Positions 12,010 through 21,950 of a DNA stretch of 64,000 nucleotides are shown piece after piece (the stretch's first letter is position 1; the number at the start of each line of letters is the position of its first letter). A program made the position numbers and the translations under genes. The DNA is from Geodermatophilus sp. DSM 45219 (GTDB lineage Bacteria; Actinomycetota; Actinomycetes; Mycobacteriales; Geodermatophilaceae): contig NZ_FNIQ01000002.1 in assembly GCF_900104025.1 (NCBI RefSeq), positions 801,438 through 865,437 of the forward strand, read 5' to 3'. Below the pieces are notes generated by a model. The model did no database searches and was not told the origin of the DNA. It saw only the letters and a program-made list of their open reading frames with translations.

Positions 12010-13242
12010 TCAGTGGGCCACGGCGGCGGCGCCGTGCTCGTCGACGAGCGCGCCGGTGACGAAGCGGTCGAGGGCGAACGGCGCGACGTGGGGGTGCGGC
12101 TCGTCGAGCGCGATGGTGTGCGCCATGCAGTCGCCGATGCCGGGGGTGGCCTTGAAGCCGCCGGTGCCCCAGCCGCAGTTGAGGTAGACGTTCTCGTACG
12201 GCGTCCGACCCACGATGGGCGAGGCGTCGGGGCTGGTGTCGACGATCCCGCCCCAGGTGCGCAGCAGGTGCGCGCGGGCGAAGACCGGGAACAGCTCGAC
12301 CGCCGCGGCCATCTGCCGCTCGATGATGGAGAACGCGCCCCGCTGGCCGTAGCCGTTGTAGGAGTCGACGCCGGCGCCCATGACGAGCTCGCCCTTGTGC
12401 GCCTGCGAGACGTAGACGTGCACCGCGTTGGACATGACCACCGTGGGGTGCACCGGCTCGAGCAGCTCGGAGACCAGCGCCTGCAGCGGGTGGCTCTGCA
12501 CCGGGACCCGGAAGCCGAGCATGTCGGTGAGCGTCGTGGTGTGCCCGGCGGCGCAGAGCGCGACCTTGCCGGCGGCGATGGTGCCGCGGGTGGTCTGCAC
12601 GCCGGTGACCCGGTCGCCGTCGGTCGTGAAGCCGGTGACCTCGCAGTCCTGGATGAGGTCGATGCCGGCCTCGTCGGCGCGGCGGGCGAAGCCCCAGGCG
12701 ACGTAGTCGTGCTTGGCGATGCCCGCGCGCGGCTGGTAGGTGGCCCCGAGCACCGGGTACCGGATGTCGGACGAGGTGTTGACGATCGGGCAGATCTTGC
12801 GGACCTCGTCGGGCTCGACCCACTCCGCGTCGACGCCGTTGAGCTTGTTGGCCTCGACGCGGCGCACGCTGTCCCGGACGTCCTGCAGGGTGTGCGCGAG
12901 GTTGAGCACGCCGCGCTGGCTGAAGAGGATGGGGTAGCCGAGGTCCTCCTCGAGCCCCTCCCACAGCTTGAGCGAGTGCTCGTAGATCGCCGAGCTCTCG
13001 TCCCACAGGTAGTTCGACCGGATGATCGTGGTGTTACGGGCCATGTTGCCGCCGGCCAGCCAGCCCTTCTCCAGCACCGCCACGTTCGTGATGCCGTGGT
13101 TCTTCGCCAGGTAGTGGGCGGTGGCCAGGCCGTGCCCGCCGCCACCGACGATCACGACGTCGTAGGACTTCTTCGGCTCGGCGTCCCGCCAGAGGAAGTC
13201 GGGGTGCTCGGGCAGGTCGGCACCGGGGGTCCGGGGGGTCAT
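12010..13242 (-). CDS. soxB: Sarcosine oxidase beta subunit
   Basis: FAD/FMN-containing catalytic subunit of 410 residues that oxidises sarcosine to glycine. It shows the dinucleotide motif [18 protein letters not shown] (glycines 33-38). His178 in [13 protein letters not shown] corresponds to the histidine that carries FMN covalently in characterised beta subunits. The C-terminus has the flavin-binding [19 protein letters not shown]. Its start overlaps the glyA stop in ATGA, so the glyA-soxBDAG genes form one coupled unit. Confidence 0.95.
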   Translation of the reverse strand: MTPRTPGADLPEHPDFLWRDAEPKKSYDVVIVGGGGHGLATAHYLAKNHGITNVAVLEKGWLAGGNMARNTTIIRSNYLWDESSAIYEHSLKLWEGLEEDLGYPILFSQRGVLNLAHTLQDVRDSVRRVEANKLNGVDAEWVEPDEVRKICPIVNTSSDIRYPVLGATYQPRAGIAKHDYVAWGFARRADEAGIDLIQDCEVTGFTTDGDRVTGVQTTRGTIAAGKVALCAAGHTTTLTDMLGFRVPVQSHPLQALVSELLEPVHPTVVMSNAVHVYVSQAHKGELVMGAGVDSYNGYGQRGAFSIIERQMAAAVELFPVFARAHLLRTWGGIVDTSPDASPIVGRTPYENVYLNCGWGTGGFKATPGIGDCMAHTIALDEPHPHVAPFALDRFVTGALVDEHGAAAVAH

Positions 13243-14567
13243 CGGTCGGCCTCCGCCAGGTCGGGGTAGAGCGGGTGTCGGTCGGCGAGGCGGGTGACCC
13301 GCTCGCGCAGGCGGGTGAGCCGGTGCTCCCCCACGGTGGGCCGCAGGGCCTGGGCGATGACGTCGGCGACCTCGAGGAAGTCCTCGGCGTCGAGACCCCG
13401 GGCGGCCAGGGCCGGGGTCCCGATGCGCACACCCGAGCTCACCATCGGCGGCCGGGGGTCGAAGGGCACCGCGTTGCGGTTGACCGTGATGCCGATGGAG
13501 TGCAGCCGGTCCTCGGCCTGGCGGCCGTCCAGGGGCGACTCGCGCAGGTCCACCAGCACGAGGTGGACATCGGTGCCGCCGCTCACCACGCCGATCCCGG
13601 CCTCGCGGCAGTCGGCGGCCAGCAGCCGGTCGGCGAGGATCCGCGCCCCGGCGAGGGTGCGCTCCTGGCGCTCGCGGAACTCCGGCTCGCCGGCCAGCTT
13701 GAAGGCCACCGCCTTGGCGGCGATGACGTGCTCGAGCGGCCCGCCCTGCTGGCCGGGGAAGACCGCGGAGTTGAGCTTCTTGGCCAGGTCGGCGGTGGCG
13801 AGGACGACACCGCCGCGAGGGCCGCCCAGGGTCTTGTGGGTGGTGGAGGTGACCACGTGCGCGTGCGGGACCGGTGAGGGGTGCAGCCCGGCGGCGACGA
13901 GGCCGGCGAAGTGCGCCATGTCGACCATGAGGTAGGCGCCGACCTCGTCGGCGATCCGCCGGAACTCGGCGAAGTCCAGGTGCCGCGGGTACGCCGACCA
14001 GCCGGCCACGATCAGCTTCGGCCGTCGCTCGTGGGCCAGCCGCTCCACCTCGGCCATGTCCACGAGGTGGTCGTCGGACCGCACGTGGTAGGCCGCGACG
14101 TCGTAGAGCTTGCCGGAGAAGTTCAGCTTCATCCCGTGGGTCAGGTGGCCACCGTGGGCCAGGTCCAGCCCGAGGATCGTGTCGCCGGGCTGCAGCAGGG
14201 CGGACATCGCTGCGGCGTTGGCCTGTGCCCCCGAGTGCGGCTGCACGTTGGCGTACTCCGCGCCGAACAGCGCCGTGAGCCGGTCGATGGCCAGCTGCTC
14301 GACGACGTCGACGTGCTCGCAGCCGCCGTAGTACCGCCGGCCCGGGTAGCCCTCGGCGTACTTGTTCGTCAGCACCGACCCCTGGGCCTGCATCACCGCG
14401 ACGGGGGCGAAGTTCTCGCTCGCGATCATCTCCAGCGTGGCCTGCTGCCGTCCCAACTCGGCGGAGATCGCCTCGGCGACCTCCGGGTCGGCGTCGGCGA
14501 GGGACCGGTCGAGCACGCGGTCCAGGACCGCCGTGGCCGGCGGAGCTGGGTGAACCTGGACGGTCAT
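13239..14567 (-). CDS. glyA: Serine hydroxymethyltransferase
   Basis: PLP enzyme of 442 residues. In this operon it uses the methylene-THF made by demethylation to turn glycine into serine. Lys245 in [14 protein letters not shown] is the Schiff-base lysine; [13 protein letters not shown] and [11 protein letters not shown] are also conserved. ATG 14567 has GAGGAG about 10 nt upstream. It is the first gene of the glyA-soxB-soxD-soxA-soxG-dimethylglycine oxidase operon. A palindrome like the sdaA site lies 36 bp upstream of the start. An actinobacterium normally has another glyA for growth, so this is probably a catabolic copy. Confidence 0.96.
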   Translation of the reverse strand: MTVQVHPAPPATAVLDRVLDRSLADADPEVAEAISAELGRQQATLEMIASENFAPVAVMQAQGSVLTNKYAEGYPGRRYYGGCEHVDVVEQLAIDRLTALFGAEYANVQPHSGAQANAAAMSALLQPGDTILGLDLAHGGHLTHGMKLNFSGKLYDVAAYHVRSDDHLVDMAEVERLAHERRPKLIVAGWSAYPRHLDFAEFRRIADEVGAYLMVDMAHFAGLVAAGLHPSPVPHAHVVTSTTHKTLGGPRGGVVLATADLAKKLNSAVFPGQQGGPLEHVIAAKAVAFKLAGEPEFRERQERTLAGARILADRLLAADCREAGIGVVSGGTDVHLVLVDLRESPLDGRQAEDRLHSIGITVNRNAVPFDPRPPMVSSGVRIGTPALAARGLDAEDFLEVADVIAQALRPTVGEHRLTRLRERVTRLADRHPLYPDLAEADR

Positions 14568-14602
14568 GCCGCCGTCTCCTCTGTCATGGTACGAAGCCGA
14601 AG

Positions 14603-14616
14603 ACTGGTATATCAGT
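14603..14616. promoter_or_regulatory. GntR-type operator upstream of glyA-sox operon
   Basis: ACTGGTATATCAGT, a 14-bp palindrome with one mismatched pair, lies 36-49 bp before glyA. Its reverse complement, ACTGATATACCAGT, closely matches the sdaA/gntR site at 3991-4000 with flanks. The pair suggests that a single FCD regulator (4066-4740) controls both ends of the cluster. Confidence 0.65.
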
Positions 14617-14847
14617 CGTCCAGCACAGTAGGGCGGGCGTCGGGCAGGGTCAAGGGGTGCGGCGTGACCGACGTGCCGCCGTCCGCGGTCGGGACCCGTC
14701 CGGTCGACGGCCGACGGTCAGCCGGGTCCTCCACCACCGGACGTCGCCGGCTGTCGAGGAGGGTCCGTCGGTCGTAGGTTGGTCAGGTCGCGTGGACCGG
14801 CCGTCCCCCCGTCCGCGCGGAGTGCTCGACACGAGCTGGAGGAACGG

Positions 14848-15216
14848 ATGGCGACCAACCGGCCCGACCCGGGCGAGTTCCTCGAACTGGCGCAGCGGAT
14901 GCTGCGCGAGCTGTTCGGCGATCCGCGGAGCGACGACGAGCCGTGGGCGCAGGCGACGCGTCGTCCGCGCGAGCGCGCCGGGATCCCGCCGGGTGACCAC
15001 GAGCCCAGCGCCGAGCAGCAGCGCGAGAACCTCACGTTCGCACTCGCCACGCGCGCCGTCGAGGCGCTCGAGGACCTGGCGCTCAACGTCGCGGCGATCC
15101 GCCAGCGCCTCGAGCGCACGGACCCGCAGACCTCGGGAGCGCGACCCGAGGACGGGGGCACGACCCGGACGGAGCCGACGCCACCGGGCGGTGACCCGGG
15201 TCTCGACCCGACCTGA
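14848..15216 (+). CDS. Hypothetical protein
   Basis: Unrecognised 122-residue hydrophilic protein without signal peptide or membrane segment. The N-terminal half reads PGEFLELAQRMLRELFGDP, then a central helical segment (LTFALATRAVEALEDLALN) is followed by a Pro/Thr/Gly-rich tail. ATG 14848 has GGAGGA 6 nt upstream. Divergent from glyA with a 280-bp gap, and convergent with the DUF1707-like gene. Codon use is like the neighbours, so a real gene is likely. Confidence 0.65.
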   Translation: MATNRPDPGEFLELAQRMLRELFGDPRSDDEPWAQATRRPRERAGIPPGDHEPSAEQQRENLTFALATRAVEALEDLALNVAAIRQRLERTDPQTSGARPEDGGTTRTEPTPPGGDPGLDPT

Positions 15217-15379
15217 CCGGTAGTCCGACCACGGCCCGACGACGAGGCGGCCGGGCGGCAGCGGTCCGGTCGGCAGTCCGGTGCCGGTTCCGTCCGCAAC
15301 GGCTCCGAACCGTCCACGACGTGCACGGCCCCACCACCGCTCCCCCGACCGATCTCCGGACGGCGGATCGCCGAGCAGC

Positions 15380-15853
15380 TCAGTCGTCGTCCCAGTCGTC
15401 GTCCCAGTGGTCGTCCCGGTGCTCGTGCCAGCCGCCACCCCCACCGCCGTCCCCGCTGTCGGACAGCGCCGCCCCACCCAGGGCGCCGACGAGGACGAGG
15501 ACGAGGGAGGCGACGGCGAGCACGACCGCCACGCGCGCCGCCCTCAACCGGCCGGTGGCGGCGGTGGTCAGGGAGGCCCGCACCTGCTCGACCGCGAGCG
15601 TCCCGAGCGACCGCCAGCCCGGCGCCGTGCACGCGGGCGGCGCCGGCGGGAGGTCCTCGGTCAACGGGTCCAGGTCGGTCAGGTGGACCGCGGCGAAGGC
15701 ATCGGCCATCCGCTCGCTGCCCTCGTCCGGCGTGAGCAGGCCGCGGGCCACCGCGTCCTGCAGGTGCTCGACGGTGACCAGCCGGTCGGCGTCCGACGCG
15801 CGCATCCGCGGTGCCGACGTGGCCGCGCTGTCCAGATCGATCAGGGGTGGCAT
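15380..15853 (-). CDS. DUF1707-like membrane protein with Asp/His-rich tail
   Basis: 157 residues. The N-terminus (MRASDADRLVTVEHLQDAV and GLLTPDEGSERMADAFAA) matches the DUF1707/SHOCT-like pattern common in actinobacterial small membrane proteins. One membrane segment (VAVVLAVASLVLVLVGALGG) follows. The last 25 residues are a Gly run and then an Asp, His and Trp-rich tail (HEHRDDHWDDDWDDD) that looks able to bind metal ions. ATG 15853 has AGGAG upstream. Role unknown. Confidence 0.75.
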   Translation of the reverse strand: MPPLIDLDSAATSAPRMRASDADRLVTVEHLQDAVARGLLTPDEGSERMADAFAAVHLTDLDPLTEDLPPAPPACTAPGWRSLGTLAVEQVRASLTTAATGRLRAARVAVVLAVASLVLVLVGALGGAALSDSGDGGGGGGWHEHRDDHWDDDWDDD

Positions 15854-15942
15854 GGCTGCTCCTGCCCGAGTGCGACGTGGGGAGCCACAGCCTGCACCCG
15901 TGCCCCGGGGACGCGGCAGGTTCCGGCGCGCGCGGGTCCGTG

Positions 15943-15992
15943 ACGACACGAGGCCCCGCGCGGTGGGGCCACCGTGCAGGGCCTCGTGTCGT
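15943..15992. terminator. Perfect 14-bp-stem hairpin
   Basis: ACGACACGAGGCCC (15943-15956) and its exact reverse complement (15979-15992) enclose a loop that holds a second stem, GGCCCC/GGGGCC. It lies between the alpha/beta hydrolase stop and the start of the DUF1707-like gene, both on the minus strand. It is a likely terminator for the hydrolase gene. Confidence 0.7.
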
Positions 15993-16151
15993 TCCGTGCC
16001 CTCGGGCGCCCCCGGTGCTCGGAGCGGCTGCGGATGCCGGGTGTCCCGGAAGGTGGCGCCACAGCCGGTCCGGCGTGGCTCGCCGTGCCCTGCCGGACGG
16101 TCCGGACCGGATCCGACCGGCGTTCGGACCGGCGGGCGACGGGACCGGGAC

Positions 16152-16898
16152 TCAGGCCGGTGCGGGCGCCGCGGCCTCGACCGCCTCGAGGATGAGCCGG
16201 GTCGCGGCCTCGGGCTGCGACACCATCGCGGCGTGCGAGGCCGGCACCTCCTGGATCCTCGCGTGCGCGCGCTCGGCCATGAACCGCTGGGTCGCCGGAG
16301 GGATCGCCTCGTCCTCGGTGCAGAGCAGGTACCAGCACGGCAGCGTCTTCCAGGCCGGCGGGCCCGACGGCTGGTAGAACCCGGTGCCGCTCCAGGGCCG
16401 CTGCGTCGCGGCCATGACGTCCGACGTGCCGCGGTCGACGTCGGCGGCGAAGACCGCGTGGAACTGTTCGGCATCGAGGTAGAGGTCCTGGCCCCCGTCG
16501 CCCCCGTCCGCGCCGGTGAACGGCAGGAGCCTGAGCGCGGGCCCCGCGAGGCTGCCCTCGGACGTCTCGAAGACCTGCGCGATGCTCTCGCCCTCGTCGG
16601 GCATCCACCCGCTGAAGAACACGAGCGCCTCGACCTGCTCGTTCCCGGTCGCCGCAGCAGAGATCACCGCGCCGCCGTAGGAGTGGCCCACGAGCACGAG
16701 CGGACCGGACAGGCTCCGCAGGAAGTCGGCCAGGTACCTCGCGTCGTCAGCGAGTCCCCGGAGCGGGTTGGCGAACCCGATGGCGCGGAAGCCCCGGTCC
16801 CGCAGGGCGCGGATCTGCTCCGCGAAGCCGGAGGCATCGGCCCAGGCGCCGTGGACGAGGACGATCGTCGGCTTGGTCCGGGCGGGCTGCGTGGGCAT
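16152..16898 (-). CDS. Alpha/beta hydrolase
   Basis: 248-residue hydrolase of the esterase/salicylate-esterase-like type. The oxyanion strand is TIVLVHGAWADASGF, the nucleophile elbow LVGHSYGGAVIS, the acid lies near CTEDEAIPPATQRF and the histidine in VPASHAAMVSQPE. There is no signal peptide. ATG 16898 has GAGGAG 6 nt upstream. It is a single gene with terminator-like hairpins nearby. The substrate cannot be told from sequence. Confidence 0.85.
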   Translation of the reverse strand: MPTQPARTKPTIVLVHGAWADASGFAEQIRALRDRGFRAIGFANPLRGLADDARYLADFLRSLSGPLVLVGHSYGGAVISAAATGNEQVEALVFFSGWMPDEGESIAQVFETSEGSLAGPALRLLPFTGADGGDGGQDLYLDAEQFHAVFAADVDRGTSDVMAATQRPWSGTGFYQPSGPPAWKTLPCWYLLCTEDEAIPPATQRFMAERAHARIQEVPASHAAMVSQPEAATRLILEAVEAAAPAPA

Positions 16899-17254
16899 GT
16901 CAGCTCCTCGCCTGCGAGGGGGATGGGAGCAGGCAACGCTTCTCCCGCTCCCGGCGACCCGCCAGACCGTCGCGGGCCCGTCCGCGTGCTCGCCGCGCGG
17001 GATCCCACCGCGCCCGGCGTGCCACAGCTGTCAGTCGACCGCTGTCTGCTGAGCGGCACGTCGACGTCATCGGCCGGCGAGCTGCGGCGGGCCGGACGGA
17101 TGGCCGGGTCGGCCACGTGGGGCAGGGGATCGATGCCGAGGACCAGGGCATGCCGCCGCCGGTAGCGCGCCCGGTCACCGCGAGGCGGTCACCCTCGTGA
17201 GCCGTCCACGGGGCACGGGCTCGCGACCGCGCACGTGGAGCTGAGACGACACGG
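16899..17254. other. Intergenic, no gene recognised
   Basis: 356 bp between two minus-strand genes. Short open frames here lack ribosome sites and have biased, arginine-rich shadow composition. No RNA gene or strong repeat was seen. Confidence 0.5.
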
Positions 17255-17692
17255 CTACGCGGATCCGAGCAGCGCCCGGCACAGGTCCATCACGTCGACG
17301 ATGCCCACGACCCCGCCGTCCCGGACGACGACCAGGTGGTGGAGCCCCGTCTCCAGCACCGACCGGGTTGCCTCGTCGACGGGTGTGTCGGGTGCGACGG
17401 TCGCCGGCTGCCTGGGGAGGAGGTCGCTGATCCGTACCGTCTCGAGGTCCTCCTCGCGCGCGACGGCCCGGGTGATGTCCCGGTCGGTGATGACCCCGAG
17501 GGGTGCCCGGAGGCTGCCGTCGGTGGTGACGACGAGGGCGCTGTCGCCGGACGTGTGCATGAGGTAGGCGGCCGCGGCGAGGTGCGCGCGCGTCTCCACG
17601 GTCGTGGTGGCCGGTCGCATCACCTCCCCGACCGTCGGTCGCCGGACCGGGTCCGCCACCGGCGTCGTCTCCGGGCGTCCGCTGGTGGACAC
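17255..17692 (-). CDS. CBS-domain protein
   Basis: 145-residue protein made of two CBS motifs (VGEVMRPATTTVETRAHLAA then RISDLLPRQPATVAPDTP) with the typical GVITDRDITRAV and GIVDVMDLC segments. Such stand-alone pairs bind adenine nucleotides and often act in stress or signalling. GTG 17692 is supported by GGAAGGAGC 6 nt upstream. No partner domain is present. Confidence 0.88.
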   Translation of the reverse strand: MSTSGRPETTPVADPVRRPTVGEVMRPATTTVETRAHLAAAAYLMHTSGDSALVVTTDGSLRAPLGVITDRDITRAVAREEDLETVRISDLLPRQPATVAPDTPVDEATRSVLETGLHHLVVVRDGGVVGIVDVMDLCRALLGSA

Positions 17693-17825
17693 GTCTGCTC
17701 CTTCCCGAGCGGCCCGTCGCCCTGGCGGCGGGCCACTCCGTCGGCGTCGGCCCGGCAGCGGCCCCGGGTGGCCGGCTCGCGCCGATCGGCGAGTGGGGCG
17801 ACCGGCGACCCCGGCCCCCCTGTGG

Positions 17826-18407
17826 TCAGGGCCGCGGCAGCACGGTCAGGACCCGGATCACGTGGTCGCGGAACTCGGTCATGTAGTCCTTGAGGAAAGC
17901 GGCCAGTGACTCATCGGTGATCTCCCCGTCGTCGCGGAAGACCTCCGGCGAGTACCGGATGTAGGCCTCGGGTGCGGTCATCTGCCGTGCGTTGCAGAAG
18001 CACAGCACGCCGCGGAGGCTCTGCTGGGCCAGCGCGGTGCCGATCGCACCGACGGACGCCCCGATCACGCCGGCGGGGATGTGGTGGAAGGAGTTCTGAC
18101 CCCACGGCCGTGATGCCCAGTCGATGGCGTTCTTGAGCCCTCCGGGGATGGAGCGGTTGTACTCGGGCGTCACGAACAGCACGGCATCCGACCGGGCGAT
18201 CGCGTCCTTGAGGGCCAGCGCCTCGGGCGGGTAGTCGGTGTCGTGGTCCGGGCTGTACAGCGGCAGGTCGCCGATGGGGATCTCGGTGAAGCGCAGGTCC
18301 TCCGGAGCGATGCGGATCAGCGCGCGGGAGAGGATCCGGTTGATCGACGTGGAGGAGAGACTCCCGACGAAGTAGCCGACGTCGTAGCTCGTCTTCGGAT
18401 GTGCCAT
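17826..18407 (-). CDS. NADPH-dependent FMN reductase
   Basis: 193-residue flavodoxin-fold reductase. FMN-binding features are VGSLSSTSINRILSRAL at the N-terminus and VTPEYNRSIPGGLKNAIDW in the middle. ATG 18407 is preferred, with GAGGGG 6 nt upstream; ATG 18413 would abut that site. It probably reduces FMN, quinones or similar acceptors. It is divergent from the LuxR/LAL gene across 587 bp. Confidence 0.87.
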   Translation of the reverse strand: MAHPKTSYDVGYFVGSLSSTSINRILSRALIRIAPEDLRFTEIPIGDLPLYSPDHDTDYPPEALALKDAIARSDAVLFVTPEYNRSIPGGLKNAIDWASRPWGQNSFHHIPAGVIGASVGAIGTALAQQSLRGVLCFCNARQMTAPEAYIRYSPEVFRDDGEITDESLAAFLKDYMTEFRDHVIRVLTVLPRP

Positions 18408-18994
18408 CTGCATCCCCTCACAGCCGTCGGTGCCGCGCCCCCGGCGGAGGTCGCGGCGGCCCTGGCGCCGCTCACCGGGAGGCCGCACCGAGGGCCGTCG
18501 TCCCCCGTGGCCGTCGGTCCCGCCCCCCGGGGGCGCGTGCGGGGACGTTCGTCGCTCGGCGACGGCCGGGGCAACGGTCAACCGACCCTCGGATGCGGAT
18601 CGCCGGTGCCGCCGTCCGGAGATGGCCGACCGGGCCGCGTCTGCGGCGACCCGTGGACACCACGGAGGGCGGCCACCGTCCCCAGCCGGTGCTCCTCCGC
18701 TCGATGCGCCGTTCCGGGAGCCGGTGCGACGACGAACGCCCTCGTGCCGGGACCACGGCACACGGGGGCACGGGCGCGGGCCCGGACCCCACCGGTCGAT
18801 GGCCTCCCCGACCGCGAGCTGCCGGACCCCCGACGCGGGCCGCGCAGCCTCCGGGGACCGGCGCCCGGAGGCCCTCGGGTCACATGACTCGCCGGTGGCC
18901 GGGCCTGAAGGCACTAGGCGCCCCGCCGTCGGCCGGGACAGACTTCCGCGACGCGTCGGTCCTGCATCCGGTTGCCCGACCGAGGGGATCCCCG
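18408..18994. other. Divergent intergenic region
   Basis: 587 bp between the FMN reductase and the LuxR-type regulator. It must hold both promoters. Several frames are open on both strands but have no ribosome sites or family motifs. No clear operator or RNA was seen. Confidence 0.45.
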
Positions 18995-21799
18995 ATGAGA
19001 GACCTGGACGGTTCGGGAGGCACAGCGGTCCCGGAGCTGATCGGACGGACGGCGGAGTTGCGGCTGGTGGAGAGCTTCGTCGGCCGGGCGTTCGGGCACG
19101 GTGGTGCGCTCCTGCTCACAGGCGAAGCGGGTGTGGGCAAGACCGTGCTGCTCGACGCCGTCTGCCGGATCGCCGCGACCGGAGGCGCACAGCTCGTGCG
19201 GGCGGCAGGCGTCCGGTTCGAGGCCGAGGTGGGATTCGCCGGCCTGAACCAACTGTTCCTCTCCCTGCGTGATCGGCTCGACACCCTCTCGGAGCTGCAC
19301 CGGGAGGCGCTGTCGGCCGCCCTCGGCATGGGTGCCGGACCGACGGCCGGGCCACTGGTGGTGTCCACCGCTGCGCTCGCCCTGCTCCGGGACGTCGCTG
19401 AGCGTGAACCCGTGCTCGTCGTCGTCGACGACGCGCAGTGGCTGGACCGGTCGAGCGCCGGGGTCCTGGGTTTCATCGCCCGGCGGCTCGAGGGGAGCCG
19501 CATCGGACTGCTCACCGCCGTCAGGACCCCGGCGGACAGCGTGCTGCTGCAGGCCGGCCTGCCCCGGTCCCGGGTGCCGCCGCTCGACGAGCAGGCGACG
19601 ACCGAGCTGCTGGACAGCGAGTTCCCCGACCTCGCCGCGTCGGTTCGCCACCGTGTCATGGCAGCGGCGCAGGGCAACCCGCTCGCACTGCTCGACCTGC
19701 CGGCGTCGATGACCGATGAGCAACGCCGCGCCGTCGTGCCGCTCCCGCGGGTCCTGCCCCTGGGTGATCGGTTGCAGGAGCTCTTCGCGCACCGCCTGCA
19801 GAGGTTGCCGGCCGTCACCCGGAGGATGTTGCTGCTCACCGCGCTCGACGGCACGGGCGACCTCCGGGCACTGCGCGACGGGTCGTCGGGGGACGGCTGG
19901 CTGGACGGCCTGGCGCCGGCCGAGCGAGACCGGCTGATCCAGGTCGAGGCGAGCGCGAACCGCTTCCGGTTCCGCCATCCGCTCATCGGCGCAGCTGCGG
20001 TCGGCCTGGCGACCAGCGGTGAACGCCGACGGGCCCACGCCGTCCTGGCCGACCTGTCCACCGACGATCCCGAGCGGCGCGCCTGGCACCTCGCCGAGGC
20101 CGTCGTCGGTCCCGACGAGCCGGCGGCCGCGCTGCTGGAGGTGGCCGCGGAGCGCGCCCTGCGCGAGGGGGCCGCCGTCCGGGCCGTCCACGCCCTCCTG
20201 CGCGCTGCCGAGCTCAGCCCGAGCGGCGCGGACCGGGCGCGCCGCCTGGCCGCGGCCGCCTGCGTCGGCGCCGACGCCGGCGGGCACCTGAGGAGCGTGC
20301 CGGAGTGGCTGGGGGCCGCCCGCAAGGCGGACCCGGACGCCGTCGGATCCCTCGAGGTCACGGTGGCCGCCGCCCATCACCTGCTCAACGGGGAGGGCGA
20401 TGTCGACACGGCGCACCTCGTGCTCGTCCGCGCGCTCGACGACGCCCTCCTGCGCGGGCTCCGGGGGCGTGCGGTCGAGGAGGCGTTGCACCTGCTGGTG
20501 CTGGTCTGCCACGTCAGCGGGCGGGACGAGCCCTGGCGGCCGGTCGAGTCGGCGCTGGCCCGCCTGGGGGACGGCTCCCCGGCGGAGCTGTCGGTGTCGG
20601 CGCGGCTGTACGGGGACCCGGCGCACGCCTCGGCGGCGCAGCTCGACCGCCTGGAGGGCCTCGTCAGCACACTCGACGACGAGGTGGACCCCACGCGCGT
20701 CCTCCGCGTGGCCACCGCGGCCTCCTACGTCGATCGGCTGGCCGCCTGCCGATCGTCGCTGTGGCGGGTCGTGGAGAACGGGCGCGACGGTGGGGCGCCC
20801 GGCTCCGCCGTGAACGCCTTGGTGCTGCTGGCCCACGAGGCCTACCGCGAGGGCCGGTGGGACGTGGCCGCACGCGCAGCCGCGGAGGGGATCACCTGGA
20901 GCGAACGGCTCGGGTACCGGCTGATCGCCCTGCCGGGGTCGTCCTGCCAGGCACTGCTCGCGGCGGCCCGGGGGGACGACGAGGCCACCCGCACCTCGGC
21001 TGACGCCCTCGCGACCTGGGCCGCCTCCCGTGGGGCGGGGATGCTCGACCACTTCGCCGCCTGGGCACGCGCTCTCGCGGCGCTGGGCCGACGGGACTAC
21101 GAGGACGCCTACCGGCTCACCACCACCATCAGCCCGCCCGGCCGCCTGGCGCCGCACGTCCCGGTCGCCCTGTGGGTCGCCAAGGACCTGGTCGAGGCAG
21201 CGGTGCGGACCGGACGCGCGCAGGAGGCACGGGCGCACGTCGCCGCGATGCAGCGAGCCGAGGTCTTCCGGCTGCGTCCCCGGCTCACCCTGCTCCGCGC
21301 CGGCGCCGCGGCGCTGGTCGCCACCGGAGGCGACGCGGAGAACTGCTACCGCGAAGCCCTCGCCGTCCCCGGCGCCGAGCGGTTCCCCTTCGAGCAGGCC
21401 CGGGTGCAACTGGCCTACGGAGAGCACCTGAGACGGACTCGATCGACCTCCGCTGCCCGGGTGCAGCTGGCTGCGGCCCTGGAGACCTTCGAGCGGCTCG
21501 GCGCCCGTCCCTGGGCCGACCACGCGCTGCACGAGCTGCGCGCCACCGGCCAGACGCCCCAGTCGCGCTCCGAGCAGCACCACGATCCTGCGGCGCTCAC
21601 CCCTCAGGAGCACGAGATCGCTTCCCTGGCCGCCTCGGGACTGTCCAACAAGCAGATCGGCAGCCGGCTCTACCTGTCCCCACGCACGGTCTCAGGTCAC
21701 CTGTACCGGGCGTTCCCCAAGTTGGGCATCACGACCCGGGCCGCGCTCCGCGATGCACTGTCCCGAGCAGCGCCTCCGCCGGTGTCCGCGGACGACTGA
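18995..21799 (+). CDS. LuxR-family regulator, large ATP-binding (LAL) type
   Basis: 934-residue regulator. An N-terminal AAA-type ATPase holds the Walker A GEAGVGKT at 43-50 and Walker B VLVVVDDAQWLD. A long helical repeat middle (TPR/MalT-like) follows, then a C-terminal LuxR helix-turn-helix (LTPQEHEIASLAASGLSNKQ, then YLSPRTVSGHLYRAF). ATG 18995 is chosen because homology begins at ELIGRTAELRLVESF; the frame is open further upstream but that part has no protein-like character. The effector is unknown. Neighbours are an FMN reductase and a molybdopterin oxidoreductase operon, which are candidate targets. Confidence 0.92.
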   Translation: MRDLDGSGGTAVPELIGRTAELRLVESFVGRAFGHGGALLLTGEAGVGKTVLLDAVCRIAATGGAQLVRAAGVRFEAEVGFAGLNQLFLSLRDRLDTLSELHREALSAALGMGAGPTAGPLVVSTAALALLRDVAEREPVLVVVDDAQWLDRSSAGVLGFIARRLEGSRIGLLTAVRTPADSVLLQAGLPRSRVPPLDEQATTELLDSEFPDLAASVRHRVMAAAQGNPLALLDLPASMTDEQRRAVVPLPRVLPLGDRLQELFAHRLQRLPAVTRRMLLLTALDGTGDLRALRDGSSGDGWLDGLAPAERDRLIQVEASANRFRFRHPLIGAAAVGLATSGERRRAHAVLADLSTDDPERRAWHLAEAVVGPDEPAAALLEVAAERALREGAAVRAVHALLRAAELSPSGADRARRLAAAACVGADAGGHLRSVPEWLGAARKADPDAVGSLEVTVAAAHHLLNGEGDVDTAHLVLVRALDDALLRGLRGRAVEEALHLLVLVCHVSGRDEPWRPVESALARLGDGSPAELSVSARLYGDPAHASAAQLDRLEGLVSTLDDEVDPTRVLRVATAASYVDRLAACRSSLWRVVENGRDGGAPGSAVNALVLLAHEAYREGRWDVAARAAAEGITWSERLGYRLIALPGSSCQALLAAARGDDEATRTSADALATWAASRGAGMLDHFAAWARALAALGRRDYEDAYRLTTTISPPGRLAPHVPVALWVAKDLVEAAVRTGRAQEARAHVAAMQRAEVFRLRPRLTLLRAGAAALVATGGDAENCYREALAVPGAERFPFEQARVQLAYGEHLRRTRSTSAARVQLAAALETFERLGARPWADHALHELRATGQTPQSRSEQHHDPAALTPQEHEIASLAASGLSNKQIGSRLYLSPRTVSGHLYRAFPKLGITTRAALRDALSRAAPPPVSADD

Positions 21800-21950
21800 C
21801 CTCGGTGCCCGGAGTCGAGTCATCCGGCGGATGGAACCCGCACACCTCGACCCCTTACCGTCGCGGCCGTCGTCGGGGATCGGGCTCGCGCGGGCCGGGG
21901 TGCAGTCGACTCTGCTGCCACCTCCCGCAGACGGGCGGGGAGGAGCCGTC

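Noticed and set aside
11715..13145. Upstream extension of the soxA frame giving a 1431-residue protein
   Set aside because: The added part is out of frame with soxB and soxD, which are clearly separate genes. The soxA start at 11714 overlaps the soxD stop in the usual ATGA way.
18401..18994. N-terminal extension of the LuxR/LAL gene by about 198 residues
   Set aside because: The extension is Arg/Pro-rich and has no homology-like features. Family sequence begins just after ATG 18995.
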